A stretch of 8,171 nucleotides of DNA from Synechococcaceae cyanobacterium (GTDB lineage: Bacteria; Cyanobacteriota; Cyanobacteriia; PCC-6307; Cyanobiaceae): assembly GCA_947460085.1 (NCBI GenBank), contig CANHGA010000085.1, positions 1-8,171 of the forward strand. The letters are read 5' to 3'. The notes under the pieces were generated by a model. The model ran no database searches and was not told where the DNA came from. It saw nothing but the letters and a program-made list of their open reading frames with translations. Positions 1 through 5,226 of this stretch are shown here, piece by piece (position 1 is the stretch's first letter; the number at the start of each line of letters is the position of its first letter). A program made the position numbers and the translations under genes.

Positions 1-105
1 CTCCTGCAGGTTCACCTGTTGGAGTTTCTTGGTGCGCACATGGGAGTGGCTAACAGCCATGCCGTTGTTGGCGCGCTTGCCGGTGAGCTGACAAACCCGT
101 GACAT
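1..105 (-). CDS. rpmB: 50S ribosomal protein L28 (5' part, cut by window edge)
   Basis: The first 35 codons of L28, a small protein of the large ribosomal subunit, read leftward off the window. The start is the ATG at 103-105. The protein begins MSRVCQLTGKR and continues with the NNGMAVSHSHVRTK segment, which is the characteristic bacterial L28 N-terminus (a Cys followed by TGK, then the N-G-x-x-V-S-H-S pattern). L28 is usually about 78 aa, so somewhat under half is seen. No Shine-Dalgarno stands out before the ATG. The gene lies 142 nt downstream of htpG on the same strand and has its own candidate promoter and a structured leader in that gap. Identity is recognised from sequence; the rest of the gene cannot be checked. 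Confidence 0.95.
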   Translation of the reverse strand, partial: MSRVCQLTGKRANNGMAVSHSHVRTKKLQQVNLQE

Positions 106-171
106 GACAATCAACCTTTTCGATGAGTTTGGGCTGGAACCCAAGTGACTTTGGGCTAAGCCCAGGTAAAG

Positions 172-180
172 ATCTTACCA
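172..180 (-). promoter_or_regulatory. Candidate extended -10 promoter for rpmB
   Basis: Read on the minus strand, 180 to 172 is TGGTAAGAT, a TGn element joined to a -10-like hexamer (TAAGAT, 4 of 6 matches to TATAAT including the key first A and last T). No good -35 hexamer lies 16-18 nt upstream, which fits an extended -10 promoter. Transcription would start near 165, giving a leader of about 60 nt before the rpmB ATG. The hexamer sits inside a near-palindrome (GGTAA at 165-169, TTACC at 175-179). Prediction by eye only. Confidence 0.4.
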
Positions 181-183
181 AAG

Positions 184-198
184 GGTGAGACCCTCACC
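184..198 (-). terminator. Short hairpin after htpG, weak terminator candidate
   Basis: GGTGAG (184-189) and CTCACC (193-198) form a perfect 6-bp inverted repeat with a 3-nt loop, about 50 nt past the htpG stop codon. On the minus strand it is followed only by CTTTGG, not a true T-run, so it would be an inefficient terminator at best. It lies just upstream of the candidate rpmB promoter. It could instead be an operator-like site or a chance palindrome. Confidence 0.25.
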
Positions 199-247
199 GG
201 GGCAGCAGGTTTGGGCTCGCCTGGGCCCGGGGCTGGCACCTGGAGCC

Positions 248-2176
248 TCAGAGCCCCCGATCCATCAGCTGACCCATCAGATCGCAACTGCGCTGCTGGA
301 AGCCGGCCAATTCGTTGGGCTCCAGCCCGCCGACAGCCAGGCGCGCCATCTCGTAGACGTGGCGGCCCAGGCCCGTGGCCAATTCCTGGCTGGGGGATCC
401 GCCCGCCGATCCAGCTGAGGTGGTGATCACGGATCCGGCGCTGAGTTTGAGCAACCCTTCCACCAGGCGGTGTTTGCGGTTGATCAACAGCACATGGTGA
501 TCAGGTAGCCCGGGTAGGCGTTGCTCCATCAGGGCGCCCATGTCGTTGATGCGGCGCATTTGCTCAGGCAACAAAATCAGGGCTGCAGGGGCGTTGTCGC
601 CTTTGAGGGCTTGCACCTGGATGGTGATTTTGTCGTTGGCGAGGGCTGCCTTGAACAGGTCGCGAACCTTCTCAGAAGCATCCTTGCCATCGGCATCACT
701 GATTTCGCTTTCCTTCTCCTGCAGGGAGTCGTCGAGTTCCGCGTCAACCCGTTGGAACTTCAGCTCCCCATGACGCATCTCCAGCCAGGGGATGAATTGG
801 GTGTCGATGAAGGTGTCTGCCAGCAACACTTCCGCGCCCTGGCCCTTCCAGAGGGCCAGGGGACCCGCCTGGCCTGCCTCATCGGTGCAGTAAAGGATTC
901 GCGAGGCGTGGTCGGCGGCAAGCCGGCTGCGGTACCCCCCCAGGGTCGTGAAGGCCTTGCCCCCTTCTGCGGGGATCGGGTCGGGGTTAGCTAGCTCAGC
1001 TTCGCCGCCCTCTTGGGCCAGAGCAGAGGTGGCAAACAACACCAGATCGGCAACCTGCTCCGCAAATTTGTCGTCCTCCATGGCGCCGATCTTGATGAAG
1101 GGGGCCAGGGATTCCCAAATTTCGGCATAGCGCTTGGGGTCCTCCTGGTGGAGTTGCTTGAGCCGATCACCCACCTTCTTGGCCACGAAAGAACCGATCG
1201 AGCGCACCCGTCGGTCGGTTTGCAGGGCCGAGCGGCTCACATTGAGGGGGATGTCGGGCGAATCGATCACACCCCGCAGGGGCAATAGGTAGCGGGGCAC
1301 CACTTCCTTGATGGAGTCGCTAACAAACACCTGGTTGCAATAGAGCCGGATTTCCCCCTTCTCCCAATCGGCCCGGCCGGTCAATTTGGGGAAGTAGAGG
1401 ATTCCCTGGAGGTTGTAGGGGTAGTCGGTGTTGAGGTGCACCCACAGCAAGGGGTCCCCCTGGAAGGGATAGAGGTAGCGATACAGCTGGATGTAGTCGT
1501 CGTCCGTGAGATCCCGGGGGCTCTTGCGCCATGGGGCTTCCCGCTTGTTGACCGTCTCGCCCTCCAGCTGAACCTCCACGGGCATGAAGTCGCAGTAGGT
1601 GGTGATCAGATTGCGGATGCGGGATGGTTCGATGTACTCGAGCTCCTCCTCCATCAGGTGGAGGATCACATCGGTGCCGGGGTCGCTACGGTCGGCAGCC
1701 TCGAGGCTGAAATTCGGGGAACCATCGCAGCTCCAGCGCACGGCCTGGCTATCGGGTCTGGCACTGAGGGTGACCAGCTCCACCTGCTTGGCGACCATGA
1801 AGCTCGAATAGAAGCCCAGGCCGAAGTGGCCAATGATGGCGTCGCTTTCCTGTTTGTATTTTTCGAGAAAATCTTCGGCGCTGGAGAACGCCACCTGGTT
1901 GATATAGCGCTTGACCTCATCGGCGGTCATGCCGATGCCGTTGTCGGAGATGGTGAGGGTATTGGCTTCGCGGTTGATCCTGATGCTGATGGAGGCTTCG
2001 GGGCCTTCGCTGCAGTCACCGCCCATGGAAGCCATGCGGCGCTTGCTGATGGCATCGACGCCATTGCTCACCAATTCCCGTAGGAAGACCTCATGGCCGC
2101 TGTACACGGCCTTTTTGATAATCGGGAAGATGTTCTCGGTGTGGATCTGAATCTGGCCTTGTTCCAGCACCGTCAT
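248..2176 (-). CDS. htpG: Molecular chaperone HtpG (Hsp90 family)
   Basis: Cytosolic ATP-dependent homodimeric chaperone; in cyanobacteria HtpG is linked to heat, cold and oxidative stress tolerance. The 642-aa product has the three Hsp90 parts. The N-terminal GHKL ATPase spans about 1-215, with catalytic Glu34 and Asn38 in ELVSN, DNGIGM at 78-83 and GHFGLGF at 116-122. The middle domain contains DIPLNVSR with the conserved Arg315. The C-terminal dimerisation part runs from about 500. Length is close to E. coli HtpG (624 aa). The extra length includes an Ala/Glu/Pro-rich stretch at about 386-408 and an Ala/Gly/Ser-rich stretch near 586-600. The start is set by MTVLEQGQIQIHTE, the usual family opening. 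The gene lies 98 nt after the small ferredoxin; a weak promoter is possible in that gap. Identity is secure. Confidence 0.98.
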   Translation of the reverse strand: MTVLEQGQIQIHTENIFPIIKKAVYSGHEVFLRELVSNGVDAISKRRMASMGGDCSEGPEASISIRINREANTLTISDNGIGMTADEVKRYINQVAFSSAEDFLEKYKQESDAIIGHFGLGFYSSFMVAKQVELVTLSARPDSQAVRWSCDGSPNFSLEAADRSDPGTDVILHLMEEELEYIEPSRIRNLITTYCDFMPVEVQLEGETVNKREAPWRKSPRDLTDDDYIQLYRYLYPFQGDPLLWVHLNTDYPYNLQGILYFPKLTGRADWEKGEIRLYCNQVFVSDSIKEVVPRYLLPLRGVIDSPDIPLNVSRSALQTDRRVRSIGSFVAKKVGDRLKQLHQEDPKRYAEIWESLAPFIKIGAMEDDKFAEQVADLVLFATSALAQEGGEAELANPDPIPAEGGKAFTTLGGYRSRLAADHASRILYCTDEAGQAGPLALWKGQGAEVLLADTFIDTQFIPWLEMRHGELKFQRVDAELDDSLQEKESEISDADGKDASEKVRDLFKAALANDKITIQVQALKGDNAPAALILLPEQMRRINDMGALMEQRLPGLPDHHVLLINRKHRLVEGLLKLSAGSVITTSAGSAGGSPSQELATGLGRHVYEMARLAVGGLEPNELAGFQQRSCDLMGQLMDRGL

Positions 2177-2197
2177 GGCAGTCGTGTCAGTGGCCCG

Positions 2198-2227
2198 ACC
2201 CTACGGATGGCACTGGTCCCGACTCAA
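2198..2227 (-). promoter_or_regulatory. Possible sigma70-type promoter for htpG
   Basis: On the minus strand TTGAGT (2227-2222; TTGA shared with TTGACA) is followed after 18 nt by TAGGGT (2203-2198), which keeps the first two bases and last base of TATAAT. A start near 2190 would leave a leader of about 14 nt. The match is weak. No CIRCE-type inverted repeat (the HrcA operator) is seen in the gap. Confidence 0.25.
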
Positions 2228-2265
2228 TCCCAGCGATGGGGGGTTCCCCGAACCCTTCCCAGCGA
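2228..2265. repeat. 9-bp direct repeats flanking a perfect 6-bp hairpin
   Basis: TCCCAGCGA occurs at 2228-2236 and again at 2257-2265. Between the copies lies a perfect inverted repeat: GGGTTC at 2241-2246, CCC as loop, GAACCC at 2250-2255. The block sits in the ferredoxin-htpG gap. There is no T-run on the minus-strand side, so it is not a classic terminator; it may be an RNA-processing hairpin or a protein-binding site. Confidence 0.5.
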
Positions 2266-2274
2266 GCAAGGGCC

Positions 2275-2499
2275 TCAGCTAGCCCGTTGCAGGGCGGGCT
2301 TCTCCTCGGGGAGAATGGCCCCCGCCACGGGACAGACCTGTAGGCAGATGCCGCAATCAATGCAGGTATCGAAATCAATCCAATAAAAACCCGTGCCCTT
2401 GAGGTTGGCCCCCTGACCCGGATGGATGCAGGCCACAGGGCAGGCATCGACGCAGTCGGCCACGCCCTCACACACGTCGGTCACGATGGTGTGGGCCAT
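2275..2499 (-). CDS. Small ferredoxin with two iron-sulfur clusters ([3Fe-4S]/[4Fe-4S] type)
   Basis: A 74-aa soluble electron carrier with eight cysteines: Cys10, 16, 20, 24 and Cys46, 49, 52, 56. The second group is a standard CxxCxxCxxxCP motif. The first, C-x5-C-x3-CP, lacks the second Cys of a normal CxxCxxC, the layout seen in seven-iron ferredoxins of the Azotobacter FdI type. By analogy, Cys10, 16 and 56 would hold a 3Fe cluster and Cys20, 46, 49 and 52 a 4Fe cluster. Similar proteins are common in picocyanobacteria, but the partner is not known to me. The start MAHTIVTDVC is the usual family opening. It lies 40 nt after hisZ and 98 nt before htpG, with no clear ribosome binding site. 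It is distinct from PsaC, whose two CxxCxxCxxxCP motifs are both complete. Confidence 0.93.
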   Translation of the reverse strand: MAHTIVTDVCEGVADCVDACPVACIHPGQGANLKGTGFYWIDFDTCIDCGICLQVCPVAGAILPEEKPALQRAS

Positions 2500-2539
2500 G
2501 GCTCAGAAGTCGCCAATCGGGCGTCGAAGTGAGCTGATC

Positions 2540-3718
2540 CTAGGCACCAACCCAGTGCAACCCCGCACAGCCGCGCAGTTGGGCAAGGGATTCGCCAGCG
2601 GCTTGATTGGCGACGGGATCGCTGAGTAATTCAGCGGCTACCCCCTGCCCGTGCAGCTCCTCGAGGGCATCCAGGGCCAGGGCCAGGTGGCCGCCGTGGC
2701 CGTAGGCCACCAGCAGGGGACCGGGGGTTGGGGGGTGATCGAGGGCTCCATCAAGCAACTCGCGAATCGCCTCCACGTTGAACCCAAATCCCATGCCGGC
2801 GGCAAGGCTGGAATCGCCGCAGAACCGCCCCACCAAGGCGTCGTAGCGGCCACCGCTAGCCAGTTCAACCGGGGCCTCCTGCCCGTGGCATACGAGCTTC
2901 AACACCAATCCGTCGTAGAGGGCGAAGTGGGGCTGGAAGGTGGGATCCAGTTGCACAGTCACCCCGAGGCGGCTAGCTGCCTGGGCCACGCTGGCCAGGG
3001 TGGCGGCGAGGGAATTGATCAGGGGCAAGGGGCCTAGCCATTGCTCAATTTGGTAGAGCACCTGGGCCGGTTCGCCGCGCAGGCGCATCAAGGTGCCGAG
3101 GCGCTGCTTCTCGGCGTCGCTGACATCGAGCTGCTGCAGGGCGAGGGCATCAAGGCCGGTGAGGGCCGCCCGGGCGGCGCTGCGCTGCCCGCCAGGGATC
3201 TGGTTCAGCAAAGCGCTGAGCAGGCCGTGGTGGCCTACCAACAGGGTGGGCCTGTGGTGGCGTTCCAGCCCCAGGGCCCCCGCCGCAGCCAAGAGCAGGC
3301 GCATCAATTCGGCATCGGCGGCGTCCGAGGCCACCCCCAGCAGCTCCACGCCGCTTTGCAACTGCTCACTGACCCGTTGACGACCGCTATCCCCCACGCT
3401 GGTGCGAAAGGTGGGCCCTGCGGCCCATAGGCGGAGGGGTCGGGGGCGTTGGGCCATCCGGGTGCTCGCAGCCCGGGCAATCGAGGCGGTGAGTTCGGGG
3501 CGCAGGCCAAGGGGTTCATCGCTGGAGAGGCGCACCACCTCCCGGCCATCGATGGCCCCACCGGCCTCCAGGGTGTCGAGGCGTTCAAAGGAGGGGGGGG
3601 TGACCTCCTGGTAGCCCCAGAGCCGGTAGATGGCGGCGAGCTGGTTGCAGATTTGACGGTTCCGCTCCACATCCCGCGGGTTGAGATCCTTGGCGCCAGC
3701 GGCAGGTTGGAGGGCCAT
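2540..3718 (-). CDS. hisZ: ATP phosphoribosyltransferase regulatory subunit HisZ
   Basis: HisZ is a catalytically dead relative of histidyl-tRNA synthetase. It joins the short form of HisG to make the active, histidine-inhibited first enzyme of histidine synthesis (ATP + PRPP to phosphoribosyl-ATP). The 392-aa product shows the class II core: GLRPELTASIAR near 71-82, LWAAGPTFR at 97-105, and SGGRYDALV near 288-296. The HisRS signature RGxxYY before that point is absent (PHFALYDGLVLK there instead), which favours HisZ over HisS. Length matches HisZ, shorter than HisS. The frame stays open far upstream to 4147, inside the phosphatase gene. The ATG at 3716-3718 is chosen because MALQPAAGAKDLNPRD is the family start and avoids a 395-nt overlap. 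It lies 34 nt after the phosphatase and 40 nt before the ferredoxin. Confidence 0.93.
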   Translation of the reverse strand: MALQPAAGAKDLNPRDVERNRQICNQLAAIYRLWGYQEVTPPSFERLDTLEAGGAIDGREVVRLSSDEPLGLRPELTASIARAASTRMAQRPRPLRLWAAGPTFRTSVGDSGRQRVSEQLQSGVELLGVASDAADAELMRLLLAAAGALGLERHHRPTLLVGHHGLLSALLNQIPGGQRSAARAALTGLDALALQQLDVSDAEKQRLGTLMRLRGEPAQVLYQIEQWLGPLPLINSLAATLASVAQAASRLGVTVQLDPTFQPHFALYDGLVLKLVCHGQEAPVELASGGRYDALVGRFCGDSSLAAGMGFGFNVEAIRELLDGALDHPPTPGPLLVAYGHGGHLALALDALEELHGQGVAAELLSDPVANQAAGESLAQLRGCAGLHWVGA

Positions 3719-3752
3719 TGGCAGGACGGCGGGAAGGGATGGTGACCTGATC

Positions 3753-4646
3753 CTATGGATCCAGCTCTGGTGCCCCAAAACTGCTGCCGCTGAGGGGACC
3801 GCATGCGGCCAGTCCCTGGACCAAAGCGGGATTGATGGGCGCCCCAGAGGCAATGATTCGGCCGCTAGGGAGTTGTAGGGCTGAGCCGTCGTAACTGGTG
3901 ACCAGGCCACCGGCCTGTTCCACAAGCACCACCCCAGCTGCCAGGTCCCAGGGAGAGAGGCCCCGCTCCCAGTAGCCATCGAGGCGCCCTGCAGCCACGT
4001 AGGCCAGGTCGAGGGCCGCTGCCCCGGCCCGGCGCACGCCATGGGTGCGGTGGGTGAAATAGGCGAACTGGGCGTAATTGTTGTCGAGCCGGGTGAAGCG
4101 GTCGTAGGCAAAACCGGTCGCCAGTAGGGCGTCCTCCAGCCGATCACAGCCCGTTACCGCCAGGGCCTGGCCATTGCACCAGCTGCCCAAACCCGGCGCG
4201 GCCCAGAAAAGCTCCCTGAGGGCAGGGGCTGCCAGGGCCCCAAGCAGGGGAATCCCCTTCCAAGTGAGGCCAATGGAGGTGCCGAAGAACGGGAAGCCAT
4301 GGGCGTAGTTGGTGGTGCCATCCAAGGGATCCACACACCACTCCAAATCGCCTGGGGCCTGGCGGCGGCCGCTCTCCTCAGCCAGAACCCCAATCTCAGG
4401 GGTTTCCCGTTGCAGGAGATCGAGCACCGCGGCCTCGGCGGCGTGGTCAGCCTCGGTGACCAAATCGCCGCATCGGCCCTTTTCGCGCACCTGCTCCAGG
4501 CGGCCATAGCGCTGGCTGAGCTCGAGGCCGCCCAGTTCGGCTGCCCGCCTGGCCAGCTCACTGAGGTGCAGGATTTCGCTGCTGCTGAGGCCTGAGCCGA
4601 GGGCCGCCTGGTCACTGAGGGTTTGGCTGGTCAAAGGGGCCCCCAT
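3753..4646 (-). CDS. Inositol monophosphatase family protein (SuhB-like or HisN-like phosphatase)
   Basis: A Mg2+-dependent sugar or polyol phosphate phosphatase of 297 aa, slightly longer than usual (about 260-275) because of an N-terminal extension of some 20 residues. Family motifs are complete: DLVTEAD at 61-67, LAEESG at 88-93 (Glu90), DPLDGTTN at 106-113 (Asp106 and Asp109, metal ligands) and WDLAAG at 233-238 (Asp234). It should therefore be active. Substrates in the family include inositol-1-phosphate, fructose-1,6-bisphosphate, PAP and histidinol phosphate. The adjacent hisZ makes histidinol phosphate a fair candidate, but the sequence does not settle it. The start ATG lies 1 nt after the ferredoxin stop (TGAGATG) with a purine-rich GAGGAG 4 nt upstream, so translation is probably coupled. 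Confidence 0.93.
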   Translation of the reverse strand: MGAPLTSQTLSDQAALGSGLSSSEILHLSELARRAAELGGLELSQRYGRLEQVREKGRCGDLVTEADHAAEAAVLDLLQRETPEIGVLAEESGRRQAPGDLEWCVDPLDGTTNYAHGFPFFGTSIGLTWKGIPLLGALAAPALRELFWAAPGLGSWCNGQALAVTGCDRLEDALLATGFAYDRFTRLDNNYAQFAYFTHRTHGVRRAGAAALDLAYVAAGRLDGYWERGLSPWDLAAGVVLVEQAGGLVTSYDGSALQLPSGRIIASGAPINPALVQGLAACGPLSGSSFGAPELDP

Positions 4647-4647
4647 C

Positions 4648-5016
4648 TCACTCCTCGTCCAAGGGCAGGCCAGCCTTCACCTGGCCCCGGCCGAAGAAAC
4701 GACCAAATTGAAGGTCGTAAACCTCGTCTTCATCCTGGGTTTCCACCACCAGGGGACCGGTGGAGCGGGCAACACACAGCAAGCCGTAGCCCTTAGCCCT
4801 GAGTTCGCGGGAGAGCCCAAGGGCCTCCCGTTGATCAATCTCCCCTTCCAACACCCGTACCGCACAGGTGGTGCAACAACCATTACGGCAACTAAAGGGG
4901 ATGGGATCACCCTGTTGCTCAAAACTGCGGAGGATGTACTCGCCCTCTGGAACCGCATGGGTGATCACCCGGCCCGTTTGGCGCCAGTGGATCGTGATTG
5001 GATGACTGGTCTTCAT
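4648..5016 (-). CDS. [2Fe-2S] plant-type ferredoxin with C-terminal extension (FdC2-like)
   Basis: A 122-aa soluble electron carrier. The cluster ligands are Cys43, Cys48, Cys51 and Cys81, giving the plant-type spacing C-x4-C-x2-C-x29-C in the segment CRNGCCTTCAVRV and the later LLCVAR. An additional Cys47 sits next to a ligand where photosynthetic PetF has Ala. About 41 residues follow the last ligand, roughly 20 more than in the 97-aa PetF, with an acidic run (ETQDEDEVYD) and an acidic end. This resembles the conserved FdC class of cyanobacteria and chloroplasts, particularly FdC2, rather than the main photosynthetic ferredoxin; that subclass call is from memory. It is first in the minus-strand group, 34 nt from the divergent tRNA-Ser, and 1 nt before the IMPase gene. 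The ATG at 5014-5016 gives MKTSHPITIHW. Confidence 0.93.
   Translation of the reverse strand: MKTSHPITIHWRQTGRVITHAVPEGEYILRSFEQQGDPIPFSCRNGCCTTCAVRVLEGEIDQREALGLSRELRAKGYGLLCVARSTGPLVVETQDEDEVYDLQFGRFFGRGQVKAGLPLDEE
4651..4656 (-). promoter_or_regulatory. Shine-Dalgarno of the IMPase gene, inside the ferredoxin 3' end
   Basis: Minus-strand GAGGAG lies 4 nt before the ATG at 4644-4646, within the last codons of the upstream ferredoxin (Asp-Glu-Glu). It fixes the IMPase start and supports translational coupling. Most other genes here show no clear site of this kind. Confidence 0.6.
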
Positions 5017-5027
5017 GCTGCTACATT
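4998..5027 (+). promoter_or_regulatory. Candidate promoter of tRNA-Ser
   Basis: TGCTACATT at 5019-5027 is an extended -10 (TGn plus TACATT, 4 of 6 matches). A weak -35, TTGGAT, lies at 4998-5003 with 18-nt spacing. A start near 5034 would give a precursor leader of about 17 nt. The site overlaps the first codons of the divergent ferredoxin. The perfect TTGACA at 5026-5031 is not used here, since its -10 would fall in the tRNA body. Confidence 0.3.
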
Positions 5028-5050
5028 GACATCTGCCCCATCTTGCCGTT

Positions 5051-5137
5051 GGAGAGGTGGCCGAGTGGTTGAAGGCGCAGCACTGGAAATGCTGTATAGG
5101 GGCAACTTTATCGAGGGTTCGAATCCCTCCCTCTCCG
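5051..5137 (+). tRNA. tRNA-Ser (anticodon GGA)
   Basis: A complete 87-nt class II tRNA that decodes UCC and UCU. The acceptor arm is GGAGAGG (5051-5057) with CCTCTCC (5130-5136) and discriminator G5137. The D arm is GCC..GGC around GAGTGGTTGAA. The anticodon stem is CAGCA (5078-5082) with TGCTG (5090-5094), loop CTGGAAA, anticodon GGA at 5085-5087. A long variable arm runs from 5095 to 5112, as expected for serine. The T arm is GAGGG-TTCGAAT-CCCTC (5113-5129). The 3' CCA is not encoded. It is the only plus-strand gene in the window and is followed after 4 nt by a strong terminator. Confidence 0.97.
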
Positions 5138-5141
5138 CTTT

Positions 5142-5170
5142 AAAAAACCGGCCCTCGGGCCGGTTTTTTT
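5142..5170. terminator. Bidirectional intrinsic terminator between tRNA-Ser and pstB
   Basis: CCGGCC (5148-5153) pairs with GGCCGG (5158-5163) around CTCG. A6 precedes the stem (5142-5147) and T7 follows it (5164-5170). The T-run serves the plus-strand tRNA, and the A-run becomes a T-run for the minus-strand pst transcript. It therefore closes both convergent units. Confidence 0.93.
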
Positions 5171-5199
5171 GTGCCTTTCAACAGGCTGAAACTGACTCA

Positions 5200-5218
5200 A
5201 TACTCAGAATTTGAGTAT
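5200..5218. repeat. AT-rich 7-bp inverted repeat just after pstB
   Basis: ATACTCA (5200-5206) and TGAGTAT (5212-5218) form a perfect inverted repeat with a 5-nt spacer, GAATT. It begins 8 nt past the pstB stop codon and about 30 nt before the terminator stem on the pst transcript. It may be a 3' mRNA-stabilising hairpin or a binding site for a dimeric regulator; neither is shown. Confidence 0.5.
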
Positions 5219-5226
5219 CAAACTGC

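Larger units (their letters stand above)
128..217 (-). repeat. Three copies of an 8-mer with hairpins in the rpmB leader region
   Basis: The 8-mer TTTGGGCT occurs at 128-135, 150-157 and 210-217 (AGCCCAAA on the rpmB-coding strand). The first two lie inside the predicted rpmB leader. TGGGC (152-156) pairs with GCCCA (160-164) around a 3-nt loop, and TTGGG (129-133) pairs with CCCAA (140-144) around a 6-nt loop. AGCCCA at 159-164 could also pair with TGGGCT at 130-135, so two RNA folds compete. Several ribosomal protein operons are controlled through their leaders; whether this one is remains inference. Confidence 0.4.

Noticed and set aside
521..994. 157-aa plus-strand open frame opposite htpG
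   Set aside because: It is a shadow of HtpG with no recognisable domain and no ribosome binding site.
1436..2083. 215-aa plus-strand open frame opposite htpG
   Set aside because: It lies wholly antisense to secure HtpG coding sequence in GC-rich DNA, where long antisense frames are common, and its translation resembles no known domain.
2177..2274. CIRCE operator upstream of htpG
   Set aside because: The TTAGCACTC/GAGTGCTAA inverted repeat is not present; the only hairpin there is a short GGGTTC/GAACCC.
3719..4147. Longer version of HisZ (535 aa) starting at 4147
   Set aside because: The additional 143 codons overlap the IMPase gene, which carries complete catalytic motifs in another frame. 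The added residues look like a shifted reading of that gene, and the shorter start matches the HisZ family.
5051..5137. tRNA-Ser as an integration site with a duplicated 3' end
   Set aside because: No copy of the tRNA 3' end was noticed elsewhere in the window, and there is no integrase gene.
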